A stretch of 64,000 bases of DNA. Origin: Paenibacillus rigui. GTDB lineage: Bacteria > Bacillota > Bacilli > Paenibacillales > NBRC-103111. Each line of letters opens with the position of its first letter. Position 1 is the stretch's first letter. This document shows, piece after piece, positions 32,529 to 40,902 of the stretch. The notes below the pieces were generated by a model. It worked only from the letters and a program-made list of their open reading frames with translations, did no database searches and had not been told where the DNA came from. The DNA lies in assembly GCF_002234615.1 (NCBI RefSeq), contig NZ_NMQW01000004.1:1-64000 (forward strand). The letters run 5' to 3'. A program made the position numbers and the translations under genes.

Positions 32529-33971
32529 ATGAGTGTCAAGCATATAGGTGTTATTGGCGGGGGCATCACAGGACTAACTGCTACATATGAGCTGCAAAAA
32601 CATTTTGCCAGGATCGGACAGCCTGTTCGTATAACCCTATTGGAAAAAGGCGGTAAGCTGGGTGGCGCTATACAAACGTTAAAGCGTGACGGTTTTGTTA
32701 TCGAAAAAGGGCCTGATTCTTTCTTAGCGCGCAAGCCCGCCGTTCTCGATCTATCTAAAGATCTGGACTTGATGGATCACTTGGTCGGCATGTCCCCGGC
32801 TGCTTCCAAAAGCTATATTTACCTGAACGGAAGGCTCCATCCGATGCCTGCGGGTCTGGCTATGGGGATTCCTACTCAAATGAAGCCCTTCATAGGAACC
32901 CGATTGCTTTCTATCCCCGGCAAAGCAAGGGCCGCCTTGGATTTGGTGCTGCCCAAGAAAAAGACGCCGGGAGATGAATCTCTCGGCAGCCTGATCGAGC
33001 GGAGACTAGGTTCACAAGTTGCGGACCGTTTAGTCGGCCCCATTCTTGCAGGCATTTATGCCGGTGATCTGCACAGACTAAGTACGGCTGCCACCTTTCC
33101 CCAGCTGCAAGCCATGGAGGAACACAATCGCAGTCTGATTCTTGGCATGGTGGCTGCCCGCAACCATCCACTTCCCGCAATGCCGGATCCCGCCCGCATG
33201 CAGCTGCCTCCCCATCTGCGCGGGAGCATGTTCCTCACTTACAAGGGTGGACTGGGCACCTTGGTTGAACGTCTCGCGGACGCCCTTCAACAGGCGGGCA
33301 CCCAAATCTGCCTGAACAGCCCTGTTCGCCAGCTGTCGCGCCAACAGGAAGGCTATGCTATCCACCTGTCCGATCAAACGATCCAGGTAGATCGTATCAT
33401 TCTGGCAGTGCCCGCGGAGCAGGCACAGTCCATACTGCAGCATGCATCTACTCCGCTATCCAGCCGATTGGAGCAAATCCCCAGCGTTTCTGTGGCTAAC
33501 GTGGTCATGGCCTTTGATCAGGCGCAATTCAAAAGACCGTTGCAAGGATCAGGGTTTGTCATCCCCCGGCAAGAGGGGCTCTTCATCACGGCTTGTACGT
33601 GGACTTCTATGAAATGGAGTCACACCGCTCCGGAAGGAAAAGTGCTATTACGGGCCTATGTCGGCCATTGGGCCGATCAGACCCATGTACAGCTGACCGA
33701 TCAAGAGTTAACCCATCTTGTGCTTAAGGATCTGACCCGGATTCTAGGAGAACAAGCTACTCCTTTATTCACCGAGATCAGCCGACATTCAGAAGCCATG
33801 TCCCAGTATCTTGTAGGTCATGTGGAAAGACTGCAGGCTATCGAGGATGAGCTTGGCGGCCAATTCCCCAATCTCGTCGTTGCGGGGCGCTCGTATCGCG
33901 GTGTCGGCATTCCGGATTGTGTTGCCCAAGGGAAAGCGGCGGCACAGCGTCTATATCGGACGAACCTATGA
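32529..33971 (+). CDS. hemY: HemY-type protoporphyrinogen/coproporphyrinogen oxidase
   Basis: A 480-residue FAD enzyme of the Gram-positive heme pathway (coproporphyrinogen III to coproporphyrin III; also called CgoX). The dinucleotide-binding motif GVIGGGITGLTATYEL opens the protein; VIEKGPDSFLARKPAVLDL and the C-terminal FPNLVVAGRSYRGVGIPDCV with the FAD-binding G-x-x-x-G pattern confirm the family. It lies inside the nitrate module under an Fnr-type box, not with other hem genes, so it may be a dedicated copy supplying heme to the respiratory enzymes. It overlaps the end of the convergent gene at 33966 by 6 nt. An oxygen-dependent enzyme in an anaerobic regulon is odd. Confidence 0.9.
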   Translation: MSVKHIGVIGGGITGLTATYELQKHFARIGQPVRITLLEKGGKLGGAIQTLKRDGFVIEKGPDSFLARKPAVLDLSKDLDLMDHLVGMSPAASKSYIYLNGRLHPMPAGLAMGIPTQMKPFIGTRLLSIPGKARAALDLVLPKKKTPGDESLGSLIERRLGSQVADRLVGPILAGIYAGDLHRLSTAATFPQLQAMEEHNRSLILGMVAARNHPLPAMPDPARMQLPPHLRGSMFLTYKGGLGTLVERLADALQQAGTQICLNSPVRQLSRQQEGYAIHLSDQTIQVDRIILAVPAEQAQSILQHASTPLSSRLEQIPSVSVANVVMAFDQAQFKRPLQGSGFVIPRQEGLFITACTWTSMKWSHTAPEGKVLLRAYVGHWADQTHVQLTDQELTHLVLKDLTRILGEQATPLFTEISRHSEAMSQYLVGHVERLQAIEDELGGQFPNLVVAGRSYRGVGIPDCVAQGKAAAQRLYRTNL

Positions 33972-34262
33972 GCCGGGTATAAAATGGACTTTGTAGACGA
34001 GCTGCGCCGAAGGATCGGAGGAGCGGAGGACCGCCCCCTCCTCGGAGGTGACGAAGCTCGTCCATTCATCCCCTCTTAAGGGGATCGCAAGAAATTGATG
34101 CTCATTCATAAACATCTTTATATAGGACTGGTCTTCTGTCATACTGATTTTCGCAAGGGTCATCCTTTTGGGGGGCGCGATGGGATCAAGACCCGCTTGA
34201 TCCTCGATATGCACCTCAACCTGTGAGCCCAGCCAACGCGACAACTTTTCTTCCCAATTCAT
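33966..34262 (-). CDS. Hypothetical protein, last gene of the nitrate operon
   Basis: A 98-residue protein I do not recognise. WEEKLSRWLGSQVEVHIEDQ at the start and QSYIKMFMNEHQFLAIPLRG suggest a small beta-rich fold. GAGGTG stands 6 nt before the ATG at 34262. It starts 6 nt after the preceding operon gene ends, so it is surely co-transcribed with narK and the nitrate reductase genes. Confidence 0.6.
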   Translation of the reverse strand: MNWEEKLSRWLGSQVEVHIEDQAGLDPIAPPKRMTLAKISMTEDQSYIKMFMNEHQFLAIPLRGDEWTSFVTSEEGAVLRSSDPSAQLVYKVHFIPGS

Positions 34263-34267
34263 AGCCT

Positions 34268-34600
34268 TCACCTCGTTTGTAAGCGGCAGCAGCCCGCATC
34301 AACCTTAGGGGACACTTTAAGCTGATACCCCTGCAGATGATTCCAGCAATCGGCTTCTGCCTCCAAATCCATACTGGCGTTCTCTTCAACATACCGCAGC
34401 ACTTCGTCTTCGGTTTCCCATGCTGCCAAGCCCTTGACCTCGGCAACAGCGATATCGAGTCCATCCTCAACCCTGTAGTCGATATACCAGGTGCCCCTTC
34501 CCGTAAAGAGGCGGTTCAATTGCCCGGCAATCACCGTTTGGAAGGGCGACGGCGTATGTTCCCGAATAAAGCAAAGATCCATTTGAAACTCGCAAGGCAT
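34268..34600 (-). CDS. Hypothetical protein of the nitrate operon
   Basis: A 110-residue protein with no recognised family. It begins CEFQMDLCFIREHTPSPF, has an alpha/beta look (GTWYIDYRVEDGLDIAVAEV), and ends with a Cys pair (DAGCCRLQT). No membrane segments or signal peptide. Fits tightly (15 nt) behind narK. Could serve the reductase or its cofactor, but nothing in the sequence shows this. Confidence 0.6.
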   Translation of the reverse strand: MPCEFQMDLCFIREHTPSPFQTVIAGQLNRLFTGRGTWYIDYRVEDGLDIAVAEVKGLAAWETEDEVLRYVEENASMDLEAEADCWNHLQGYQLKVSPKVDAGCCRLQTR

Positions 34601-34615
34601 CGCTTCTCCCCCTCC

Positions 34616-36121
34616 CTACTTCAGGCCTCTTTGCCCGGTAATATCGCTAAACATGCCGGCATAATAAACGACATCTCCCGCATCATTTCTTACTGCGCTT
34701 ATGGTCAGCCATTCCAGATAAACATCGCCATTCTTTTTGCGATTCCAGATTTCGCCCTGCCAGAAGCCCTGGCCGCGAATTTTTTCCCACATGTCATTGT
34801 AGAAGTCTCGACTTTGCTTCCCGGACTTTAATACGCTGGGCGTCAGACCAATCACCTCATTCGCTTCATAGCCGGTCAGCTGGGTGAAGGCGGCATTCAC
34901 GGAACGAATGTGTCCGACGCTGTCCGTCACCATAATGCCTTCCACCGTATTCTCGATGATCCTGGAGGACAGCCCTAATTTCTCCTGATAAAACATCCAA
35001 ACAATCAGAATTAAGCTCGCTAACGCCACTTCAGATAAAGCCATAAAGCCAATCGCATAATGACCTGTCAGCTTGAAAAGGAACGTGAGGAGCAGCGGAG
35101 GGAAAAATCCGCCCAAGCCGCCCATGGCGGAAATGATACCATTGGCAATGCCGGCCTGCTTCGTAAAATACATAGGAACCAGCTTGAAAATAGTCCCATT
35201 GCCCGTTCCAGCACACAATGCAATGGTTAAGCAGCCTACGGTGTACCACGTCATCGACGGAGCGAACGATAGCAATACCCCGGCCGCGGTTAACCCGGCG
35301 AAGACGAACATAAGAATTTTGAAAGGATTGAATTTATCCCCCAAGTAGCCGCCAATAGGCCGCATTGCTGTTGCCAGAACGATGAATCCGGCCGTACGCA
35401 TCCCCGCATCCACCTTGGAAAGATGAAAGCTGCTGACCAGGAAGTTCGGCAGGTAAACTGTAAAGGCTACGAAAGAGCCGAAGGTAAGGAAGTAGAACAA
35501 GCATAAAAACCATAGCTTCGAATTGCCCGAAACCCCTTTGATTTGCTCAACAAGTGAGGTTTGCACCTTAGGCTCATTGCGGTCTCCGACAAAAACATTC
35601 ATTACAGCCATAACGATGAGCAGTATGCTATAGAGCAGCACCGTTGTGGACCAGCCGAAATGGTTGGCAACGACGGGGGCTCCGAAGGTAGACAGCGCTG
35701 TGCCCAAATTACCGATTCCATAAATCCCGTTAACAAAGCCATGCCGCTCCTTCGGGTAATACTTGGGCAAAGAGGTCACGCCCACCGAGAAGACGGCTCC
35801 CCCAATCCCCAGGAAAAATCCTCCGATGATCAGGTCCGCAAACGAGTCGGCCTGACTGACCCAGTAGACGGGAGCGAGCAATAGAACAAAGCTGATGGCA
35901 AACAGCTTTCTGGCTCCGTAACGATTCGTCCAATAGCCTACGGGCACACGCATCACGGAGCCAAACAAAACCGGAATCGCTGTCACCCACGTCAGCTGGG
36001 AAGGCGTTAGCTTAATCGTCTCTTTAATAAACGGCATTAAAGAGGATAAAATGACCCATACCATGAAGCCAAGCACCAAGCTAATCGTTTGGAGCGGCAA
36101 CTGCATTTTTTTGATATTCAT
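34616..36121 (-). CDS. narK: Nitrate/nitrite transporter NarK fused to a PAS domain
   Basis: Residues 1 to about 385 are a 12-segment major-facilitator transporter of the NarK family (GGAVFSVGVTSLPKYYPKER and FGSFVAFTVYLPNFLVSSF carry the nitrate-signature regions). Residues about 390-501 form a complete PAS/PAC domain: IIENTVEGIMVTDSVGHIRS, VNAAFTQLTGYEANEVIG, then FWQGEIWNRKKNGDVYLEWL and DVVYYAGMFSDIT. NarK proteins normally end after the last membrane segment, so a cytoplasmic sensory tail is unusual. The start ATG overlaps the stop of the small membrane gene by 4 nt. The PAS ligand is unknown; no kinase or output domain follows. Confidence 0.9.
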   Translation of the reverse strand: MNIKKMQLPLQTISLVLGFMVWVILSSLMPFIKETIKLTPSQLTWVTAIPVLFGSVMRVPVGYWTNRYGARKLFAISFVLLLAPVYWVSQADSFADLIIGGFFLGIGGAVFSVGVTSLPKYYPKERHGFVNGIYGIGNLGTALSTFGAPVVANHFGWSTTVLLYSILLIVMAVMNVFVGDRNEPKVQTSLVEQIKGVSGNSKLWFLCLFYFLTFGSFVAFTVYLPNFLVSSFHLSKVDAGMRTAGFIVLATAMRPIGGYLGDKFNPFKILMFVFAGLTAAGVLLSFAPSMTWYTVGCLTIALCAGTGNGTIFKLVPMYFTKQAGIANGIISAMGGLGGFFPPLLLTFLFKLTGHYAIGFMALSEVALASLILIVWMFYQEKLGLSSRIIENTVEGIMVTDSVGHIRSVNAAFTQLTGYEANEVIGLTPSVLKSGKQSRDFYNDMWEKIRGQGFWQGEIWNRKKNGDVYLEWLTISAVRNDAGDVVYYAGMFSDITGQRGLK

Positions 36122-36306
36122 TTGGCATCACGCTCCCGACGATAGACCCATAATGCGGCTGGAAATAACAACGCGTTGCAGATCGCGTACACCATAACGG
36201 AACGGTATTGTTCGAAATAGTACGCGTTCACTGCCTTTTGTGTACAAACAATGTTCAGAAACAATATCACGCAGAGTAAGCCGACCCCCAAGTAACTACG
36301 TTTCAT
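36118..36306 (-). CDS. Small two-segment membrane protein
   Basis: A 62-residue protein with two predicted membrane segments (YLGVGLLCVILFLNIV and VMVYAICNALLFPAALWVY) and short charged ends. It overlaps the Rieske gene by 11 nt and narK by 4 nt, so translation is probably coupled. It may be a small subunit or anchor for the reductase; that is inference only. Confidence 0.65.
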   Translation of the reverse strand: MKRSYLGVGLLCVILFLNIVCTQKAVNAYYFEQYRSVMVYAICNALLFPAALWVYRRERDAK

Positions 36307-36832
36307 ATCGCTTCACTCCCGTCGCGTAAATCGCGCCTTGTTCCTTCTTTAGCAGTATCTCCGGCAAAGGTCTTTTCGGGGGACCGGCAGTTGGTGAGCC
36401 TGTTCTCGCGTCGAAAATACCGTGATGACAAGGACAAACCATCTCATCCCTTTCTTTACTCCAGAAAACGGGACACTTGAGATGTGTGCAGGCATTTTGA
36501 TAAGCCTTGTATTCATTCTCGCCAAGACGAATGAGCAGCGCTGAATCATGCTCTCCCGGATAAGCGAATTCCACGGCATCTCCAACTCGGATGGAGCTGA
36601 TATCCGTAATTTTCAGCTCCGGATACCCCTTCTTGCTCAAGCCCGTCAATTCTTTGGCAGCCAGCGCCCCCCAAGGAAGCGTAGAGATGGCGAACACACC
36701 GGCAGCCCCGACCAGCGTCTTCATGAAGCCGCGCCGGTCCAGCTTTCTTTCGTTGTTCTTCCGTATGTTATGCGTATAATTGTCCTCATCAAACGGACTA
36801 TGATTGTTGTCACGCTTGCTGTCCTGTTCCAT
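36296..36832 (-). CDS. Rieske [2Fe-2S] protein
   Basis: A 178-residue membrane-anchored Rieske protein. A Tat-type signal (DRRGFMKTLVGAAGVFAIST) is followed by the cluster-binding motifs CTHLKCPVF and CPCHHGIFD. The C-x-H and C-x-x-H ligand pattern is intact. GGGGTG stands 7 nt before the ATG. It lies between the ferredoxin subunit and narK, and would pass electrons from the quinol pool to the reductase. As drawn, the Rieske domain would be outside the membrane, whereas the catalytic subunit lacks a signal and is inside. Confidence 0.9.
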   Translation of the reverse strand: MEQDSKRDNNHSPFDEDNYTHNIRKNNERKLDRRGFMKTLVGAAGVFAISTLPWGALAAKELTGLSKKGYPELKITDISSIRVGDAVEFAYPGEHDSALLIRLGENEYKAYQNACTHLKCPVFWSKERDEMVCPCHHGIFDARTGSPTAGPPKRPLPEILLKKEQGAIYATGVKRYET

Positions 36833-36857
36833 ACAGGCTCACCCCATCCAAAGTAAA

Positions 36858-37421
36858 TTAGAACAATTTTTGTTTCCCTTGAAGAATGCCTGGAAGGCTG
36901 ATCTTGACATTCGTTTCCCCTTCAAGCGGGTCGTAAGGCTGATGGCTAGCCGTCCATTTGCCTAATTTATGCTGCTCCTTCTTCGCGGCCAGCTCTTCCT
37001 CCGACAACCACTGGAGGGTATTGGTAGGGCAAACCGAAGCGCACATCGGCGGGATGCCTTCTTTGGTTCGGTCATAGCAAAGATCGCATTTGTACATTAA
37101 GTTCTGCTCTTCATCAAATTTAGGGATTCCGTAGGGGCAAGCAATCGTGCAGTTCTGGCAGCCGATGCATTTCTCAACCAACGCCGACAGCACCGCACCC
37201 TCTTCCGTAATCTGAATCGCCTGTGCGGGACAGCTTCTGGCGCACGCCGGATTGACACAATGCAGACACATTAACGGGATCGTCTGACGCGTGACCAGCG
37301 GGTTCACGTCATATACATAATTGCGGTTTCTCTCATCGTGTCCCCCGCACTGCGTACAAGCAGCCAGGCAGCTTCGACAGCCGATGCAGTTATCCATTTC
37401 AATATACAAATGTTGTTTCAT
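36858..37421 (-). CDS. Four-cluster ferredoxin subunit
   Basis: A 187-residue electron-transfer subunit of the DmsB/NrfC type with four [4Fe-4S] motifs: CIGCRSCLAAC, CLHCVNPACARSC, CIGCQNCTIAC and CDLC...CASVCP. It has no signal peptide. Its ATG overlaps the stop of the molybdopterin subunit gene by 4 nt, showing coupled synthesis. It links the membrane cytochrome to the catalytic subunit. Confidence 0.92.
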   Translation of the reverse strand: MKQHLYIEMDNCIGCRSCLAACTQCGGHDERNRNYVYDVNPLVTRQTIPLMCLHCVNPACARSCPAQAIQITEEGAVLSALVEKCIGCQNCTIACPYGIPKFDEEQNLMYKCDLCYDRTKEGIPPMCASVCPTNTLQWLSEEELAAKKEQHKLGKWTASHQPYDPLEGETNVKISLPGILQGKQKLF

Positions 37422-39595
37422 CGGATGCTCACCCTCTCCGTCTCCGGTTGCTTTTCGATTTGCGCAGCACAGGCTTTAAACTCAGGCATTCTGGACATCG
37501 GATCAAGCGCCGGAATGGTTAGCAGATTAATCGATTGCTCATGCCCAAAATGATAGGGCACAAAGACCGTATCCTTGCGGATCGCTTCAATGATTTTCAC
37601 TTTATAAAAGGCTTCGCCCCGGCGTGTAAACAGTCTGACCACTTCGTCATGCGAGATATTGTACTGCTGTGCCGTTTCCGGATGTACCTCCACATAAGGC
37701 TCCGGACACATATCCCGCAGGAAAGGAATTCTTCTCGTCTGGTTCCCCGATAAGTAATGGTATACGACACGGCCGGTTGTCAGGCGCAGCGGAAATTGCT
37801 CGCAAGGCTCCTCGGCCGGCGGTCTGTAGGGAAGCGCGCACAGCTTGGCTTTGCCATCCGGATGATAGAACTGATGATCCAGGAACATATGCGGCGTCCC
37901 CGTGTCCTCTTCATTGCGGCATGGCCAGAAGACGCCGTCCTGCTTCTCGATCTTTTCCCAGGTTGCGCCGTAGTAGTCGGCATACCCGCCTTTGGAAGCA
38001 AGCCGGAATTCATCCGCGACATCTCTGGCAGTCTTCAGGTGGCTGAAATATTTCCCTCTGCCCAGCCTTTCAGCCAGCTCTACCTCGATCAGCCAGTCGG
38101 GCTTCGACTCGCCAACCGGCTCCTGCGCTTTATTGATCTTGATAATACGCCCTTCCAGATTCGTTACAGTGCCTTCGTCCTCCGACCAGGTGACAGAAGG
38201 CAGCACCACATCGGCAAATTCAGCGGACTCTGACAAATAAATGTCGGAGCACACCATAAAGTCGAGATGGCGGAGCGCAGCACGGACAAAATTCTGGTTC
38301 GGCGCGGATACAGCCGGGTTCGAGCAAAGCAGGTACAGGCCGCGAATGGTTTTCTGCTCCATCAGCTCAAACATTTCGTAGGCCGAGACCCCCGGCTGAG
38401 GCATCTCTTCAGGGGTGATTCCCCACACCTTGCATACTTCCTCGACATGCTTGGGATTGGTCAGCTTGCGATAACCAGGCAGCAAGTCGGATTTCTGTCC
38501 GTGCTCCCTTCCGCCTTGACCGTTGCCTTGCCCTGTAAAGGTAGCCACGCCCGACTTGGGACGGCCGATTTTACCTGTGACCAGGCACATATTCGTGTAA
38601 GCCGAAACGTTATCGGCGCCTTTAATCTGCTGCTCGATACCGCGGGCAAACATGACGATAGCGTTAGGCGCTTTGCCATAAATCTCCGCAGCGCGAATGA
38701 GCTTCTCAGGGGCAACGCCTGTAATCTCGCTTGTATATTCAGGTGTGAATTCCTTCACAACCTCTTTCATCTCATCGAAGCCGTTGGTGTGATTGGCGAC
38801 AAATGCTTCATCCACGTGGCCATTTTGAATCAACAGATTAATCATACAGTTCGCGAGCGCCAAATCCGTTCCGGGACGCAGATCGAGATGAATGTCCGCA
38901 CGGCGGGCGATCGGCGTTTCCCGGGGATCGGCCACGATCAAATAGCCGCCGCGGTTCTGCACTTCCCATACCCGAAACATCGACGTCGGGTGACATTCGG
39001 CCGTATTGCTGCCGGCGATGAATAAGCAGTCCGTCTCATGAAGGTCCGTCCAAGGCAGGGTGGAGCCCCGGTCGACGCCAAAGCTGCGCAGAAACCCGGC
39101 AGCCGCACTCGACATACAGAACCGGCCATTATAATCAATATAACGAGTTTGCAGCGCAACCCGGGCGAATTTACCGGTCAGATAGCACTTTTCATTGGTC
39201 ATGGATACTCCGCTGAATACGGAAAGCGAGTCCTTGCCGTACTTGGCCTGCAGCTCTTGAAATCTTCTCACAATGAGCGCATAGGCTTCGTCCCAGCTGG
39301 CTTCGCGGAAGCCTTCCTTCGTCCCTTTGAGCGAGGCATCGTCACGGATCAAAGGCCGCAGCAGCCGGTCGTCGTGATTCGTTTGCTGATAGGCGGTTAC
39401 GCCCTTCGGGCACATTTTCCCCAGGGTGACCGGCCAGTCGTACCGCGGCTCAACACCGATAATTTTGTTGGAAGCTTTATCCACCCGGAGGTTCATGCCG
39501 CACTGCATACCACAGTAGGAGCAATGCGTTGGCACTAACGTTTCGTTCGGATGCTGCTTATTGGCGATATGCTTAAAGAACTTATCCCTTGGCAT
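37418..39595 (-). CDS. Molybdopterin nitrate reductase, catalytic subunit (NasC/NapA-like)
   Basis: A 725-residue Mo-bisMGD oxidoreductase. The N-terminal [4Fe-4S] site is C25, C28, C32 (HCSYCGMQCGM) and C62 (MCPKG); Cys160 in NGRFCMSSAAAGF is the likely Mo ligand, as in NapA and Nas enzymes. GGYLIVADPRETPIARRADI and GQGGREHGQKSDLLPGYRKL are cofactor-binding regions; the C-terminal domain starts near PFRLTTGR-like FPLRLTTGRVVYHYLSG. No Tat signal, so cytoplasmic. AAGGAGG supports ATG 39595, overlapping the cytochrome gene by 14 nt. The sequence is closest in feel to NasC, but the neighbours point to a respiratory role. A formate dehydrogenase would normally keep a different pattern around the ligand. 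Confidence 0.85.
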   Translation of the reverse strand: MPRDKFFKHIANKQHPNETLVPTHCSYCGMQCGMNLRVDKASNKIIGVEPRYDWPVTLGKMCPKGVTAYQQTNHDDRLLRPLIRDDASLKGTKEGFREASWDEAYALIVRRFQELQAKYGKDSLSVFSGVSMTNEKCYLTGKFARVALQTRYIDYNGRFCMSSAAAGFLRSFGVDRGSTLPWTDLHETDCLFIAGSNTAECHPTSMFRVWEVQNRGGYLIVADPRETPIARRADIHLDLRPGTDLALANCMINLLIQNGHVDEAFVANHTNGFDEMKEVVKEFTPEYTSEITGVAPEKLIRAAEIYGKAPNAIVMFARGIEQQIKGADNVSAYTNMCLVTGKIGRPKSGVATFTGQGNGQGGREHGQKSDLLPGYRKLTNPKHVEEVCKVWGITPEEMPQPGVSAYEMFELMEQKTIRGLYLLCSNPAVSAPNQNFVRAALRHLDFMVCSDIYLSESAEFADVVLPSVTWSEDEGTVTNLEGRIIKINKAQEPVGESKPDWLIEVELAERLGRGKYFSHLKTARDVADEFRLASKGGYADYYGATWEKIEKQDGVFWPCRNEEDTGTPHMFLDHQFYHPDGKAKLCALPYRPPAEEPCEQFPLRLTTGRVVYHYLSGNQTRRIPFLRDMCPEPYVEVHPETAQQYNISHDEVVRLFTRRGEAFYKVKIIEAIRKDTVFVPYHFGHEQSINLLTIPALDPMSRMPEFKACAAQIEKQPETERVSIR

Positions 39596-40631
39596 TCTGA
39601 TTGGCCTCCTTGACGCGAATCTGATGGGTCGGTATCCCGGTAAAGCGGGACATTCTGTATTTCCGGCGGCAGGGCAGACAAAGCTCAGCCAAGTGAAAGC
39701 CCTCTTCGGTTTTAAATTCAATCTCATTGACCTTCAGCACAGCAATAACATCATTGGATTGCTCTACCGATACGAAGCCATTTCCGCAGACCTTGCAGCT
39801 CTTCGTTGCTTGCTCTGCGTAATGCTCCCGATAATTTCGGGCAAAAACGCTCATCGGGCGGAAGGGAATGTGTGCTAATTTTCCAAAGGGGATATAGATT
39901 AAAGTCACGATCACAGACCATTGATGCACTAATGTCACGACGGAATGCCCGTAGCCATGGAGGAATATGTTGCAGAACGTTAGAAGCAAGCCTGTCAAGC
40001 TCACAAACAACAGCATATACAGGGGAAGAAAATCATATATTACCGTTTGCTCGGCACGGGCCTGCATATTTTTGATCCGGCGGTACAATGCCATGCATAC
40101 GCCGCCGATTACCATAAAGGCTGTAATATTCAACGCGTTGTAGAACAGAAACCCCAGAAGTCCGTCGGCCTTAATCTTCATGATATCGATACCGAAGCCT
40201 ACAACGGTGTAGGTTCCATTTTCCCCCATCGTAAAGTACATCCAGCCGAACACCAGAGGGAATGTCACGAAGGCTGATAAGATGCAGCCCCAGCCAAGAA
40301 GAACGTGCTGTGTCCAGCGGTACCATCCGCGGTTCCAAATAAAACGGTAGGTGAGCAGGTGCTCCGTCGTTGTTTGGGGGGTGCTTTTTCGAAATAGAAG
40401 CTTGAGGCCCTTCTTCAAAATAATTTTGGTCGGCGGCCGTTCTCCCCAAGCAATAAAGCGGTAAAAGAACCCGCAGATGAAGACAACCGTACCTACCATA
40501 TATCCGTATAGAGCCAAGTCAATGTGGGTAAACAGCCGTGATCCGATTCCCATCAGAAGGACCAGCCCACAAACGGTGATAAAAATACTTTTGGCGAATT
40601 TTGACGCGAATGCTCGATCCATGTCTATCAT
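39582..40631 (-). CDS. NarI-like membrane cytochrome b subunit with a C-terminal Cys tail
   Basis: A 349-residue membrane protein with about six hydrophobic segments and the NarI/HdrE pattern of paired histidines (RWTQHVLLGWGCILSAF, IFLHGYGHSVVTLVHQWSV). After the last segment comes a cytoplasmic tail with two CxxC pairs (SCKVCGNGF and ELCLPCRRKYRMS), a possible zinc or Fe-S site absent from ordinary NarI. It would oxidise menaquinol and pass electrons to the ferredoxin and catalytic subunits. First gene of an eight-gene operon ending at 33966. ATG 40631 or 40622 are both possible. Confidence 0.85.
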   Translation of the reverse strand: MIDMDRAFASKFAKSIFITVCGLVLLMGIGSRLFTHIDLALYGYMVGTVVFICGFFYRFIAWGERPPTKIILKKGLKLLFRKSTPQTTTEHLLTYRFIWNRGWYRWTQHVLLGWGCILSAFVTFPLVFGWMYFTMGENGTYTVVGFGIDIMKIKADGLLGFLFYNALNITAFMVIGGVCMALYRRIKNMQARAEQTVIYDFLPLYMLLFVSLTGLLLTFCNIFLHGYGHSVVTLVHQWSVIVTLIYIPFGKLAHIPFRPMSVFARNYREHYAEQATKSCKVCGNGFVSVEQSNDVIAVLKVNEIEFKTEEGFHLAELCLPCRRKYRMSRFTGIPTHQIRVKEANQNAKG

Positions 40632-40663
40632 TGCCCCTTCACTAATCGATCTCTTGTGTTTGT

Positions 40664-40707
40664 ATTAAATCATGCTTTGACTGCTGCACTCTGTGAGATA
40701 AGTCACT
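40664..40707 (-). promoter_or_regulatory. Fnr-type promoter of the nitrate reductase operon, proximal
   Basis: TGTGAGATAAGTCACT (40692-40707) with a -10-like TTTAAT (40664-40669) at class II spacing. Confidence 0.75.
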
Positions 40708-40754
40708 TTGCGCCAAATATTGAAAGCCACCTCTCCTTCGTTCATCTTGTATCC

Positions 40755-40798
40755 ACTATAATATTTCAGCTGCCTTGAAAAATGTGATCCTACACACA
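40755..40798 (-). promoter_or_regulatory. Fnr-type promoter of the nitrate reductase operon, distal
   Basis: TGTGATCCTACACACA (40783-40798) has one mismatch to the consensus; TATAGT (40755-40760) lies at the spacing expected for class II activation. Confidence 0.6.
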
Positions 40799-40835
40799 TC
40801 TTTTTCAGTTGTCATCGTTTAGACAAATAAAAGAA

Positions 40836-40872
40836 GGCATTCCCCGGGACCATGCTGATCCCCAGGAATGCC
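40836..40872 (-). terminator. Terminator after the COX1-like gene
   Basis: GGCATTCC and GGAATGCC with an inner GGGGATC-type stem, followed on the minus strand by TTCTTTTATTT. Confidence 0.8.
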
Positions 40873-40902
40873 GAATAGCGCGCCAGCCCTGTCATCCATG
40901 CT

